Source: an uncultured Clostridium sp.
Lineage (GTDB): Bacteria > Bacillota > Clostridia > Clostridiales > Clostridiaceae
Length of the DNA: 64,000 nt
NCBI GenBank assembly: GCA_902785295.1
Contig: CACZYK010000007.1
Location: 1 to 64,000 of the forward strand
Reading direction: 5' to 3'
Of this stretch, positions 1 to 10,211 are shown one piece after another; the first letter of the stretch is position 1, and every line of letters starts with the position of its first letter. The position numbers and the translations under genes were made by a program. The notes below the pieces were generated by a model. That model had not been told where the DNA came from and made no database searches. It saw only the letters and a list, made by a program, of their open reading frames with translations.

Positions 1-85
1 TATTAACATATCTATAAGACTTAGCCTTTACCGATTTTGCTTAATTTTCCTATAACGTATTTCTACATTAGTTCGTCAACATTCT
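1..85 (-). ncRNA. Group I intron, 5' part (cut by window edge)
   Basis: The tape-measure frame stops abruptly at base 76, and the sequence that follows looks like the start of the terminase introns downstream. About 40 bases in there is a GGTAAAGGCTAAGT stretch like GGAAGGCTAAGT of the terminase introns. A guide-like GACGA (minus strand, a few bases inside) can pair with the exon end TCGTT through a terminal U-G pair, which places the 5' splice site after base 86. The catalytic core lies beyond the window, so this is inferred from similarity and P1 pairing only. Confidence 0.6.
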
Positions 86-3081
86 AACGATTCATCTAAG
101 TATTTAACATATTGAACTCCTTCTTTTATTTCTTGGAATAATCTTCTACAAGCTATTGCCATAGAAGTATAAATTCCAAATTTAGAAAGAGTATTTTGAA
201 TGGTTGTTCCTAAATTTCTTTGAGTTAAAATAGTATTACCAGTTTCTCTGTTTAGCTGTCTCATTGCTCTAGTTGCATTGCTAGTAATTGGAGTAATGTT
301 TTCTATTTTTTGTCCACTAGCTAACTTTTGCATTGAACTTTGTAGTTCTGACATAGCTCTTTGATAGTTATTTAAAGCATTTGTTGCACTACTTGGAATA
401 ACTCCATCTTTGTACTTACTTTTTACATTGCTTAAATTTAGAGTCATATCTTTAAGTTTATTATTTAAAGTATCAAATTGTTTTGAATTTCCTTTTACAT
501 TTGTTATAGTAGCTTTTAATTCTTTTATCTTATCAGCTACACCACTTTGACTTAAATCTTGACCTAATTTTTTAATTTGTTCATCCAACTGCTTTACAAA
601 ACTATCACTTAAATTTGTTTTATTTAAGTTATTGAAAGCAGTTACTAAATTATCATATTTACCTGTATTAGTGTTGGTAAGATTGTTTCCATTTCCTCTG
701 TTAGCGTCTCTAAAAGCTTTGGCTTGGGCAGTCATTTGTTGATAGGCATTTGAGACCCTATCTTGTAAATTCTTAATAGAAGTAGGGTCTATATATTGAC
801 CATTTCTTAATTGCTCTTGAGCCTTTTTTAATTCTTCTATCTTACCCTTTAATTCATTAAAATAACTAATAGTCTTATCGTTTGTTAAATAATCTGTTCC
901 ATTTTCTATTTTTAACTTCATTAAATTAGTTTGAAGTTTATTTAACTGACTATCTATCTTGTTTATTTGGTCTCCATTTTTAGAAATTCTATTTACTTCA
1001 TCTATAAACTTTTGAATTTGGTCTACTGAAGTTTTAGTAGAGAAACTATTAAACTGGTCTTGAAACTTCTTTAAAGCCCCACTATCTAATAAGGCACTCT
1101 TGTCTCCCAACCTACTTAAAGCTGTTTGAGCTTTATTTATCATAGTATCTATGCCTATATTTTTATTAAACTCTCTTTGTAATACAGCCATTTGATTTTT
1201 TACATTTTGAACTGTTTTATCTATGTCTCCTGTATTAAAAGTTCCAGAACCCTTCCTTAGACTTGTAAATTGAGTTTCTAATTGTTTCATTAAAGTAGTT
1301 AATTTAGTTCCTTCTTTGCCACTCATAATATTAGAAAATATATCAGTATTTTCATTTTTTAAAGAAGCTTTTAATTGTTCTACTTGTTGCTTTATATTAG
1401 CTAAAGATTTTATTTTAGGTTGATTATTACTAAAACGTTCTACACTTTGTTGTAGATTAGTTATTCCTTGCTCGGCTTTTTGAATATTTGTTAAATCTAT
1501 TTTTTCTAATCTATTAAACAAACTCTTAATTGGAGCAGATTGGAATTGACTACTGTTTTGTAACTCAAGTATTTTATTCTTCAATTTATCTAGTTGCTTT
1601 TCTTGAGTACCTATATTATCTACTATTCTTAAATTTCCAAGTGTAGTAAAAACTTTGCTTATAACATTCCCTGTTTCATCTGTTATGTTCTTCCAACCCA
1701 TTGTTTCTGTAACTACTTGACCTAATTCATTTTTATATTTAATTACAGCTTTACTTAATTCTTGTTCTCCAGCTGGAGATTTTGAAAAGCTTATAGAAGT
1801 TATTCCCCTCATAGTTTGTTGTATTTCTTTTGCTCTAGCTTGTAAGCTATAATAAGACTTATCAAAATCTGAACTATTGTTTTTGAAATTAGAATTATTA
1901 ATTTCTGTTTTTATTGCTTTTATTTTCTCTAGTTCTCTATTTTCTCTTTCTATATCTTCTACTGTCTTTCTTATTTGTTGAGAATCGGAAGTATTACTTA
2001 TAGGTGTATTTTGATTTTTTTGTTTACTTGCATTAATATTCTCTAAAGCTTGATATAATTTTATTGCTTCTTGTTTAACTTTCTCTAACTGCTCTTCTTC
2101 AGCCATTTCATTAAATCCTAAAGAATTAACGGATGAAGGCAATACACCCTTTTTTAAATTTTTGTATTCAGAAATAAAACGAGACAAGTCATTTATTGCG
2201 TCTTCCATATTTCCAGTATTAAAAAGATTTAATCCATTTTGTTGTGAAATATTCTTCCATTCTCCGACCATAGAATCTAAAGAAGTTCCATTAACATTGT
2301 CTATTTTCGCATAACCTCTAATAGATTGTCTTAATTGGGCTTCAGCTTCCTTAGAAATACCAATATTTTTAATTGAAATCTTTGTTCCACTAATTTGGTC
2401 TATCAAAGTCTTGTATTGAGTTTTTAATTGATTTAAAGTGTCTTTCCCTACTGATTGAGATAAGCTCTTTTCTATCCCTTTTGAATAAGCATTTTGAGCA
2501 GACTTAATAAAACTATCTATATCTTTATTATTAAAAGCTTCTCTTAACTGTTGATTTAATTCTTTTCCTAAATTGCTACTCATACTCAATACTTTTTTAC
2601 TTGGGTCAATATTTACTCCTATTTCAGTATTCATAAATTGAGAAATAGCTTGAGTAGTTGTTTTGCAACTGCTGTAAACACCATCTATTGCAGTTTTTAC
2701 TTGTTGAACAGAACTTGCTTTATTTCCTATATTCTCTAAACCTTGAGCAAATTTAGCTAATCCATTGGTATCTATTTGAGAAAGATTAAAAGCTTGAGAC
2801 ACTTGATAAGAAATAATTAATAATTGTTGTCTTACCTTGTCTAAATTAGCCCCTATTCTTTGAGTATCTATCCAATGTCCCGTATTAACATTTAGACCCA
2901 TAGTAGCTTCATTTAATATCTGTTGTAATTTTTGTTGTATTTGAGTTACTGAAGGAAAATCAAATTTCAAGTCTACTGTTCCATTTGTTTCTTTTAATAA
3001 ATTCATTAAGTCTCTTTTAACAGTGTTTTTATCTGGAAAATTAAATCTCAAATAAATACCATTTTTATTGTTTCCTGCCAT
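86..3081 (-). CDS. Tape measure protein, N-terminal exon
   Basis: This is a very long Lys/Asn/Gln/Leu-rich helical protein, about 1000 residues visible, with heptad-like leucine spacing throughout. It lies directly downstream of the tail tube and two 159-aa tail or neck genes, which is the usual place of the tape measure that sets tail length and is threaded through the tube. The last residues (YVKYLDESL) match the region where tape measures begin a hydrophobic, membrane-like segment, so the gene clearly continues. The open frame runs to base 76, but residues after DESL are probably intron-encoded readthrough. Start ATG at 3081 has a good upstream AAGGAG site. Function is assigned from size, composition and position. 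Confidence 0.8.
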
Positions 3082-3119
3082 ATTTTTCTCCTTTCAATAA
3101 GAGACTTAAAGTTCCCTTA

Positions 3120-3599
3120 TTATTTTTTATTTTTCTTTTCTACTTCTTCTTTTAATTTATCAAACTTATGTTTTGCCATTGTTGAGCTTTTCTGTATGTT
3201 AGTTAATTCTACTATGTTATTTAAAGTTCTAATTTGTTCTATTACTTGATATTGAACATCTTCTGCTAATTCATTACATAAATCACCTATTGCCCTATGA
3301 AGTTTAACAATTTCATAATCTCTATTAACTCCCTCTAATTTATCAGTTAATATTTTTTCAAAATCCTCATTTGATAAATCTTTTAATTCATCTTTTAAAG
3401 AGGTTAAATTTTCATAAATATATCTTAGAAAAGTTAAGCTTGAAACTCCCTCAAATTGTTGTTCCTCATTTATTTTTACTGAACTTTTCATTTCTTCTAT
3501 TAAGGTGTCATATTGTTCCTTTGTAGGATTGTATAGAATAAGTTCTCCTGTGCTGTTTTTATACCTTATTTTATTGTCTCTTTTTAAAAAATTACTCAT
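3120..3599 (-). CDS. Putative tail assembly chaperone-position protein (159 aa)
   Basis: A 159-aa charged, mostly helical protein with a Lys-rich C-terminus (EEVEKKNKK). It sits immediately before the tape measure, where tail assembly chaperones (the gpG/gpGT type) are normally encoded. I see no obvious programmed frameshift into a second frame, so the chaperone call rests on position only. It is preceded by a ribosome binding site at about 3610 and is spaced 22 bases from the upstream gene. Confidence 0.45.
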   Translation of the reverse strand: MSNFLKRDNKIRYKNSTGELILYNPTKEQYDTLIEEMKSSVKINEEQQFEGVSSLTFLRYIYENLTSLKDELKDLSNEDFEKILTDKLEGVNRDYEIVKLHRAIGDLCNELAEDVQYQVIEQIRTLNNIVELTNIQKSSTMAKHKFDKLKEEVEKKNKK

Positions 3600-3621
3600 A
3601 ATTATTTCTCTCCTTTATTTT

Positions 3622-4101
3622 TTATTTTATTTCATAACCTGCTTGTTCTATTTTATTAAATAAAAAAGCTATTAACTTATCATAAACTTCTTGTTGAGAA
3701 GCCCCATCTAATTCTTCCTGTAAATCTTCATAAACTCTTTTAGGTGTAATTCTTCTTGTTCCTGCTATACCGTTTTCTATAAACATATCTATATACATAG
3801 GTTCATTTTCTCTACAATAATTACAATTACAATCTGAAAGAGTATCGTTGTGTAAGCGATAATCCACACCTTTAGAATCTTCTTTTATTTCAGAGATATG
3901 ATTGTTGCTATCTGTAAAATTAGTCATTCTTCCACTTCTATATCTTGAAGCTTCTGGATTAACAGGAGTATATTTATCATAAGATTCTACAGTTTTCTTT
4001 TGGTATTCTTCTTTTACTTTTTTATCAAAATCTGTTCTAATTATTCTTGTGAAATCTTTTTCAAAATTGTTTAAAAACTCGTCTAAATCCACGCTTATCA
4101 C
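3622..4101 (-). CDS. Putative neck/tail-completion protein (HK97 gp10-like)
   Basis: A 159-aa protein. The central YRSGRM stretch, the following DYRLHN stretch and the later GTRRITPKRVYED segment resemble the layout of HK97 gp10-like head-tail joining proteins: an SGxL-like strand, then an RPR/RPF-like C-terminal motif. A CNCNYC cluster at about residues 91-96 could bind metal and is unusual. It lies between the tail tube and the chaperone-position gene. Family assignment is tentative. The leader carries a hairpin that is repeated in front of the small-terminase candidate. Confidence 0.45.
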   Translation of the reverse strand: MISVDLDEFLNNFEKDFTRIIRTDFDKKVKEEYQKKTVESYDKYTPVNPEASRYRSGRMTNFTDSNNHISEIKEDSKGVDYRLHNDTLSDCNCNYCRENEPMYIDMFIENGIAGTRRITPKRVYEDLQEELDGASQQEVYDKLIAFLFNKIEQAGYEIK

Positions 4102-4162
4102 TCCTTTTGAACGTTAAAAAAAAATAATAAAGAAATATGTCTATTTCTCCAAAGTTTTTTCT

Positions 4163-4207
4163 AGCTTTAAATAAGACACACCGTATAGATGTGCCATTTT
4201 TAAAGCT
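4163..4207 (-). ncRNA. Intergenic hairpin shared with 17.04 kb
   Basis: A 9-bp outer stem (AGCTTTAAA with TTTAAAGCT) encloses an inner stem built from ACACC and GGTGT-like arms. The inner block is nearly identical to one at 17038-17075 (GACACACC, 5-6 base loop, GTGTGCC). Both copies lie between a minus-strand stop codon and the ribosome binding site of the next virion gene. It could be a terminator-attenuator, a processing site or a late regulatory site. I cannot tell which. Confidence 0.5.
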
Positions 4208-4217
4208 AAAATATTAA

Positions 4218-4982
4218 TTAAAGCATTTTTTCTTGAACTGTCATAAGTTTCTTATTTCCAGTTTGAGTTTGAACTGTTAATTTTATTTCAGTTTCAGCAG
4301 GAGCAACTTCAGATGAAGTAGATAATGAGAAGTCTGTGCTTGGTTGAGCATTTTCACAAATTATAGTGATTTCAGCCATTTCCTTTGTCTTATCATTCTT
4401 TTCTACTCCTTTTAGAATTAACTTACCTGCACTTGGGAACTTATCAGAACTAATAACTACTTCTGAAACAACAGTATCTCCATTTACATCAAATTCATAA
4501 GGCATTACTTTAATTGTTTTTCCATTAAAAGTTTCATCTGTAAATTCTACAGCTTTTGCAGTAACAGTATATTTGCTAGAATCAACTAAAGTATTATTAG
4601 TTTTATCATAAACCTTTATCTTACCATTCTTTGGTTCTTGCTCTAAAGTAACTTGCTTTGTAGCAACTGTTAGTTCTTGTACTGGAGAATAAGCTGTACC
4701 ATTACCAGTACCTACTTCTGTTCCACATAATAAAGCTAAAGTAGCCATATTAAATAAGTTAGTTTTTAAAGATACTTCTACCTTTTTATTGTACATTAAA
4801 GTACACCATAAACCGTTTCCCCTACCATTTCTTACTTCTTTAGATTCTGCTGAACCTTTAACGTCTGAGTTAGTTAAATTTTCAGAATAGAATACTAAAT
4901 TATCATCTGAATCATAAAAATATGCGTCAAAAACATCACATAAAATAAATTGGTCTAAGTTTTTAACATCAGCCATTTTCAA
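4218..4982 (-). CDS. Putative major tail tube protein
   Basis: A 254-aa beta-rich protein. Its first two thirds (residues about 1-180) look like a tail tube fold. The C-terminal part, about residues 180-254, is Ser/Thr-rich and resembles an Ig-like add-on domain (SAGKLILKGVEKND, then a ...TEIKLTVQTQT run) of the kind often attached to tail tube proteins. It is one of the better-expressed-looking structural genes, with its own leader. The position upstream of the tape measure fits. There is no diagnostic motif, so identification is by fold-like composition and gene order. Confidence 0.55.
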   Translation of the reverse strand: MKMADVKNLDQFILCDVFDAYFYDSDDNLVFYSENLTNSDVKGSAESKEVRNGRGNGLWCTLMYNKKVEVSLKTNLFNMATLALLCGTEVGTGNGTAYSPVQELTVATKQVTLEQEPKNGKIKVYDKTNNTLVDSSKYTVTAKAVEFTDETFNGKTIKVMPYEFDVNGDTVVSEVVISSDKFPSAGKLILKGVEKNDKTKEMAEITIICENAQPSTDFSLSTSSEVAPAETEIKLTVQTQTGNKKLMTVQEKML

Positions 4983-5037
4983 ATCATTCCTTTCTTTTTT
5001 ACTTTATTTATAAACTAATTATTAAAATAATTAGTTC

Positions 5038-5811
5038 TTACATTAAACCTGTTAAGTTATTTTTATTTACCCATAATCCTTCATAAGGATTTTTAAATAA
5101 ATTATCAACAATAGAATCTGAGAAATTTTGTCCTTTAAATTTTCCATCTACTGTTTTAAACACATAAGTCATATGTGCCATTTCATTATTTACACACCTA
5201 AGAAAATCTGAACGTAATTGAATTATATTTCCATTGAAGATTTCTTCATAAGATTTTCCTGTAGAACAAGATACAATAGTAACCATATCAGCAAAGTCAA
5301 ACTTTCCATTTTTTAATTCTCTAGCTTTCATTGCTTTTTGTTCCCATTTAGCTTCAATTTCATTGTCATAAATTCTAGGTTCAAATAAAACATTTACCTT
5401 TAAGATAATTTGTCTTATAACATCAAAATTTTTTTCATCTATTATTGTTTCTTCCTTGTCATTTACAAAAACAAACTTTCCATCTTTGTCTAAGCCAAAA
5501 CTAATATTTTCTCTACAAACAATAGAGAACAATATACTCATTTCACTTGTTACTTTTTCAAAATAAGGTACTAGATTTTCTTCCTTATTTACATTTAAAA
5601 CTGAAATAAAATAAACTATAATAGTTTTTAACAAACTATCTTTATAATTTGAAGGTATTTTTAAATGTTCTTTACTAAGTAGTATATAATGACTATATTT
5701 TGAAAACACTTTATAATCACTTATTTTAGTCGGATAAATTTTAGCATTTTGAACAATGCAGGGTCTATCAAATAAAGCGTCTGTTAATTCATAATCTCCA
5801 TAAATTATCAT
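5038..5811 (-). CDS. Hypothetical virion-module protein (257 aa)
   Basis: I do not recognise this 257-aa protein. It starts with a short strand-rich part, followed by hydrophobic helices, and has a central KFDFADMVTIVSCSTG stretch. The stop of the upstream gene overlaps its start by four bases (ATGA type), so the two are translationally coupled. Position between the head-tail connector genes and the tail tube suggests a connector or tail accessory role. Confidence 0.6.
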   Translation of the reverse strand: MIIYGDYELTDALFDRPCIVQNAKIYPTKISDYKVFSKYSHYILLSKEHLKIPSNYKDSLLKTIIVYFISVLNVNKEENLVPYFEKVTSEMSILFSIVCRENISFGLDKDGKFVFVNDKEETIIDEKNFDVIRQIILKVNVLFEPRIYDNEIEAKWEQKAMKARELKNGKFDFADMVTIVSCSTGKSYEEIFNGNIIQLRSDFLRCVNNEMAHMTYVFKTVDGKFKGQNFSDSIVDNLFKNPYEGLWVNKNNLTGLM

Positions 5812-6461
5812 GTTCTAAAAACACTTCCATTTTTATTTCCTCTAACATTTAAAACATCTACCCCAACATTTAAACTTAGCAAAGTTATATCGTTTGATTT
5901 TGTTATTCTTTCAGCATAAGGAGTGCCTACTATTTCAAAAGTTAAGTCTCCCAATTCTTTTTTAGATTTTTCATCTAGGGATGTTTTGTCAAATAAATCT
6001 GCTAGTCTATCCAAAATTAAATATCCTCTATTATCTTTGTAAGGTTTTAATTCTGTATAGATAGAGGGCACTAAAACATCTATTGTAAATATTTGTCTTG
6101 ATACCAGATTTGTTGTACATTTGTTCCAATATACAAAACAAGTACAATATTCTGTATTTATCTTTTCAAAGGTATATGGCATATTATACAAAATAGTTGA
6201 ATATTCAATAAAGTTTTTCTTATCTGTTTCATTTTTATCTACACAAATCTTTATAGGCTTTGTTATACTATCTTTAATGTCTCTTTGATATATTATTTTG
6301 CCTTTTGCGTTAGAAGACCTATCTTCTAAAGGTTGAGCAGTTAAATATGTTAAATATCTTTTTAATTCATTGTCATTGTCAATTTCTTTTACCATTAATT
6401 TTACTATTTCATTAATAAAACTAAAAATTGTACTATGTGTATTATTTTTTAATATCCCCAT
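5808..6461 (-). CDS. Putative tail terminator/neck protein (217 aa)
   Basis: A 217-aa protein with mixed alpha/beta character, beginning with a helix (FSFINEIVKLMVKEI) and ending in strands. It is four-base coupled to the following gene and starts 8 bases after the preceding stop. The gene order (head closure, then this, then tail tube) is where tail terminator proteins sit. I infer the role only from that order. Confidence 0.45.
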   Translation of the reverse strand: MGILKNNTHSTIFSFINEIVKLMVKEIDNDNELKRYLTYLTAQPLEDRSSNAKGKIIYQRDIKDSITKPIKICVDKNETDKKNFIEYSTILYNMPYTFEKINTEYCTCFVYWNKCTTNLVSRQIFTIDVLVPSIYTELKPYKDNRGYLILDRLADLFDKTSLDEKSKKELGDLTFEIVGTPYAERITKSNDITLLSLNVGVDVLNVRGNKNGSVFRT

Positions 6462-6469
6462 AATATCAC

Positions 6470-7471
6470 CTACTCAATTCCATATATGTCTTTATAGGCT
6501 AATAGATTGCCTTCATTATCCCTAGCCACCAGTTGAACTAACTTATTTGATGACAACATTTGTATTTCACAAGAGTTGTCAGATTGAGTAACTATAGTTG
6601 CTAAATTATTTAGAATAGAATCATCATCTAAAGACCAAACTACTCCACTTTTTGAAGGTTCTAAAGTATAAATATTTGAATTATTTTTTTCTATTAAATC
6701 CTCACCTATTATTCTATAATCAACATCACTTGGGTCAAATTTTTCTTCTAATAATCTGTTATAACAAATCCTATTACCTATATCATCTTCACTTAAAGCT
6801 TTTGTATATTTACATATTAATTGCCACATATTTGGAGAATAAGCTCCTAACTTTTTAGTAACTTCAAAAATATCCCATTGAGAACCTAAACAAAATCTCA
6901 TACCCTCATATATATTTTCAGTCTCTTCATTTCTTTGAACTGTAATAACACATCTACTATCAAAATCTCCCATTTGATTATAGTTGTGTAATTCACCTTT
7001 AGAACCATAACTATTAGAAGTAACATAACAAGGAATTATAGCTCTACAACCTTTCCAATTTAAAAATTGATTACATTGCACAAAAACACCTTCGTCATAA
7101 TGGCATTTCTTATCTATTTGAGACATTACTAAATAATAATGTAAAGTATCATTATCATTATATTTAAATTGAATTATATCTCCTTGTTTTATATTATTTG
7201 GATATACTTGGATTGTTTCTTCTTTAATAGTTGTTGCACCTTGTTTTTTTCTAACGTCTATAACTCCTCTTATAGGAGTATCACTAAAATTAACATAAAT
7301 ATCTTTTCCATCTGTTCCATTAACCAAAACGTCAAATCTTGTTATCATATTTTCATGAGCTTCATTATAAGATGAAGTCATTTCTTTTAAAAAAACATTT
7401 TTTAGACTATTTTCACCTTCAGTTCTATTAAGAGCTTTACAAAAAGAGATTGTACTAGAATAATCCGTCAT
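6470..7471 (-). CDS. Hypothetical head-tail connector protein (333 aa)
   Basis: A 333-aa strand-rich protein. It has a GDIIQFKYNDNDTLHYYLVMSQ segment followed by CNQFLNWKG, a layout I associate with phage proteins annotated as head closure or structural. The C-terminus ends in a small Ig-like stretch (EIQMLSSNKLVQLVARD). Its start overlaps the previous gene by 17 bases, indicating tight translational coupling. Exact function is not recognised. Confidence 0.5.
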   Translation of the reverse strand: MTDYSSTISFCKALNRTEGENSLKNVFLKEMTSSYNEAHENMITRFDVLVNGTDGKDIYVNFSDTPIRGVIDVRKKQGATTIKEETIQVYPNNIKQGDIIQFKYNDNDTLHYYLVMSQIDKKCHYDEGVFVQCNQFLNWKGCRAIIPCYVTSNSYGSKGELHNYNQMGDFDSRCVITVQRNEETENIYEGMRFCLGSQWDIFEVTKKLGAYSPNMWQLICKYTKALSEDDIGNRICYNRLLEEKFDPSDVDYRIIGEDLIEKNNSNIYTLEPSKSGVVWSLDDDSILNNLATIVTQSDNSCEIQMLSSNKLVQLVARDNEGNLLAYKDIYGIE

Positions 7472-7928
7472 AAATACTTCTTCTCTTTCCAGTTTCTCTA
7501 TCTATTGCATTATAATTGTCTATTTTTATGTTCATTTTTTCTTGTAAATACTCTAATTGCTCAAGGTATGTTTTTCTTTCATTTGCAGGAGACCAGTTTT
7601 GAATATCAGTTCCCAAATAAACATTGAATTGTTTTAGTTTTAATAAAGGTTCATTCATATAAATAATTTTCATTTCATCTGAAATTATATCTATTTCTTT
7701 GTCTGTTAATTCTACTGTTATTGATTGAGTTGTGTCATCTAATGATAGTTCTACTTGCTCTAAAATTCCATTATTAAGCTCATTACAAGCTTGTTTTAAT
7801 AAAGCTATTGAACGTTTTTCTATTATATCATTAACTTCTTGTTCTGTTCTATTTCCATAAACAAAATATTCTTTATCTTGACTTATTTTAATTAGAAATT
7901 CTTCTATTATTTTTTGATAGGGTGTCAT
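7455..7928 (-). CDS. Putative head-tail connector (157 aa)
   Basis: A short, mostly helical, acidic 157-aa protein, placed two genes after the capsid, where adaptor-like connector proteins are encoded. A strong AAAGGAGAG site precedes ATG 7928. It overlaps the next gene by 17 bases. There is no domain that I can name. Confidence 0.45.
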   Translation of the reverse strand: MTPYQKIIEEFLIKISQDKEYFVYGNRTEQEVNDIIEKRSIALLKQACNELNNGILEQVELSLDDTTQSITVELTDKEIDIISDEMKIIYMNEPLLKLKQFNVYLGTDIQNWSPANERKTYLEQLEYLQEKMNIKIDNYNAIDRETGKRRSIYDGLF

Positions 7929-7978
7929 TCTTTAACTCTCCTTTCCTTTAGATAGAGTAAACTTCCCTATCTTTTATA

Positions 7979-8605
7979 TTATTTAGAAGTAGTTGCTTTT
8001 TTAACTGTAGTTTTCTTTGGAGTAGCTTTCTTTATTTCTTCTTTTGGTTTATCTGCTAATTCAACTTCTCCTTCTACTTCATTTACATCTGCAACCGTCT
8101 TATATTTTTCAATTTCAATTATAGGTAATTTACTTTTTAAAATTCCTAAATCTATTTCCATTAATCTTGTTTCTATGTATTCTTCAATTCTTGAACTAAT
8201 ATCATATTGAGATTGGTTCTTAAATTTTAATAATACCTTTTTAAAATTTTCTATAGCTATCTTACTTCTTATTGCTACAATTTTATTTATAGTATCTTCT
8301 TTTGGATTTAATATCATTTCTTTAATTTGATTATAAGTATAATAATCTGTAGACCTAGAAATATCTATTCTATTTTCTTTGAATACTTGGTCTCTCCATT
8401 GTTCATCTATTTCCAAAGCACCTGTTGTAAATACTTCAGATTTTAAAAGTCCTTTTAAGTCTTGATATGCTATAAAAATTGAAGCAGGGTCATCTTCTCC
8501 ATAAGCCCCTTCTATTTTATCTCCATAGCTATTACTATTTAACTTTATATACATAGGATTATCATAATAATTAAATATTTCAATTTCCTCTAATTTATTA
8601 ATCAT
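7979..8605 (-). CDS. Hypothetical virion-module protein with Lys/Thr-rich tail (208 aa)
   Basis: A 208-aa protein. The first 165 residues are helical and charged. The last 40 are a basic low-complexity tail rich in Lys, Thr and Ala (KKTTVKKATTSK) like those of histone-tail or DNA-contacting proteins. It follows the capsid gene, so a connector or DNA-condensing internal protein is possible. The stop codon is embedded in a copy of the dispersed 16-base element (7971-7984). Confidence 0.55.
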   Translation of the reverse strand: MINKLEEIEIFNYYDNPMYIKLNSNSYGDKIEGAYGEDDPASIFIAYQDLKGLLKSEVFTTGALEIDEQWRDQVFKENRIDISRSTDYYTYNQIKEMILNPKEDTINKIVAIRSKIAIENFKKVLLKFKNQSQYDISSRIEEYIETRLMEIDLGILKSKLPIIEIEKYKTVADVNEVEGEVELADKPKEEIKKATPKKTTVKKATTSK

Positions 8606-8687
8606 TTATGTGCAACCTCTCTTTCTTCTAATAAAATATTTAAAAACTTTTAAAAAAGACAAAGGAGAAATCTCCCTTGTCTAAAAA

Positions 8688-9692
8688 TTAGTTGTTCTTT
8701 AATTTGGCTATTGCTAATTTTTCTAAGTGTTCTATTGCAAATACAAATTCAAAACCTGTGAATTTAAGTTCTAAAACTTCTCTGCTGTTATTTGGAGTTT
8801 GATATACTCTTAGGTTTCCTCTAGTGTCGCATTTACCTATCTTATCTGAGAAACCAAATAATCTATCTTTAGGTAGTAAAGTAGAACCGTCTGCTAATTT
8901 CTTACCAGCTTTAATTGAAGCTAAAGGCACACCATTATAAGCTTCTAAGATTCCACAACCCATATTTAGTTTATCTTTTGATATGTCTGATAAGAAGTTT
9001 ACATATCCTGCCATATTCTTAATTCCTCTTAAAGCAGTAGAAAGACCTACTATTAAAGTATTTCCACTATTAGAGTTATCATCTATGTAACCTGCGAAAT
9101 CATCCATAGATTGAATAGTTAAACCAGAAGTTGAAGCGTCTATTACATTATCTCCACTTACTAAAAGTCCATTTATGTGGTTGAAGATTGTTTGGAACTT
9201 CTTGTTTTGAAGTGCTTCAATAGCATAAAGAGTTAATTGAGCAATAGTTAAAGCTCCGTCTCTTCTTAAATCTTCATACTTAACTTCAGTTTCAAGTTGT
9301 AAGTGTTTAGAAACAGGAGTTATTTTTTTGAAGTCTACATAACTCTTGTCTATAGAACCTCCTCTGATAGCTGATTCTTGAGCTAAAAGTGTGTTCTTAT
9401 AAATACCATACGCACCATAAGCGTCAAATTCACCTAAGCTTCCTTGTTCAAACATAGTATCAAGTAATTCAGAAGGTTCGTTGTAAACTTCTTCTTCTAC
9501 TACTCTTTGTAGATAGTCAGATAATGCTGTATCATTTACTACACCACTATTTGCTACTTTCTTACCAAACTTGTCCATCATTTCAGAAATTTGAACTTGT
9601 TCAGCAGTTAATTGTTTCTTATTTACTACAGCAGAAGCCCATTCTGTCATAGTTCCTTTCTTTTGAATATATTGTGCTAATTCCATTTCCAT
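8688..9692 (-). CDS. Major capsid protein
   Basis: A 334-aa protein of typical size for an HK97-fold capsid subunit. An acidic helical N-terminal arm is followed by the core, with segments such as DKLNMGCGILEAYNGVPLAS and NSREVLELKFTGFEFVF that have the pattern of capsid A-domain and P-domain ends. It is preceded by a 154-aa decoration-like gene and the protease/scaffold gene, and followed by connectors. Codon use is regular and the leader is strong. I am confident because of order, length and end motifs; the fold itself was not computed. Confidence 0.8.
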   Translation of the reverse strand: MEMELAQYIQKKGTMTEWASAVVNKKQLTAEQVQISEMMDKFGKKVANSGVVNDTALSDYLQRVVEEEVYNEPSELLDTMFEQGSLGEFDAYGAYGIYKNTLLAQESAIRGGSIDKSYVDFKKITPVSKHLQLETEVKYEDLRRDGALTIAQLTLYAIEALQNKKFQTIFNHINGLLVSGDNVIDASTSGLTIQSMDDFAGYIDDNSNSGNTLIVGLSTALRGIKNMAGYVNFLSDISKDKLNMGCGILEAYNGVPLASIKAGKKLADGSTLLPKDRLFGFSDKIGKCDTRGNLRVYQTPNNSREVLELKFTGFEFVFAIEHLEKLAIAKLKNN

Positions 9693-9725
9693 TGTTTTAT
9701 TCCCCTTTCTTATTTATATTATTTA

Positions 9726-10190
9726 CTAAGCTAATTTTACTGCTGGATTAATTGTAAAAACTGCTAGTTTGTGTTGAGTACCATCTGCTTTGTAACCATC
9801 ATTCATAAAACCATTAAACACTAAAATTGTAGGGTCTGTTGATTTCTTTAATTTACCATCTGCTCCTACTGTTAGGTAGCTTATTCCATCTACTACATCA
9901 TCAGCATATTCTGAAGTAGCCCATTTAGAAGCAACTAGAGGTACTAATTCAGCATATTCACCCTTATCTACTACATCTTGAGCTTCATCATATTGAGAAA
10001 TTGGAAATCCCATTGCTACTTCTTGAGTTAATTTTAACCCCCTATCTAATATGTAAGCTCCTGCTAAAGTTGTTGCTTTTACGATTTCACCACTTGCATT
10101 AACAGTTACAAAAGTTCCTCTTTTCATAGCTTCACTAACTTTTTTAGTTCCATCTGCATATACTGTATCATTTTGAATATTTCTTAACAT
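9726..10190 (-). CDS. Putative head decoration protein (154 aa)
   Basis: A 154-aa strand-rich protein. It starts with MLRNIQNDTVYADGTKKVSEAMKRGT and has repeated short strands and glycines, the pattern of small capsid cement or DUF2190-like decoration proteins. It sits between the protease/scaffold gene and the capsid gene, the classical position for decoration proteins. Its leader has a normal AAAGGTGG site. The end of the following leader carries one copy of the dispersed element (9709-9724). Confidence 0.55.
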   Translation of the reverse strand: MLRNIQNDTVYADGTKKVSEAMKRGTFVTVNASGEIVKATTLAGAYILDRGLKLTQEVAMGFPISQYDEAQDVVDKGEYAELVPLVASKWATSEYADDVVDGISYLTVGADGKLKKSTDPTILVFNGFMNDGYKADGTQHKLAVFTINPAVKLA

Positions 10191-10211
10191 TGTTTTTCCA
10201 CCTTTCTATTA

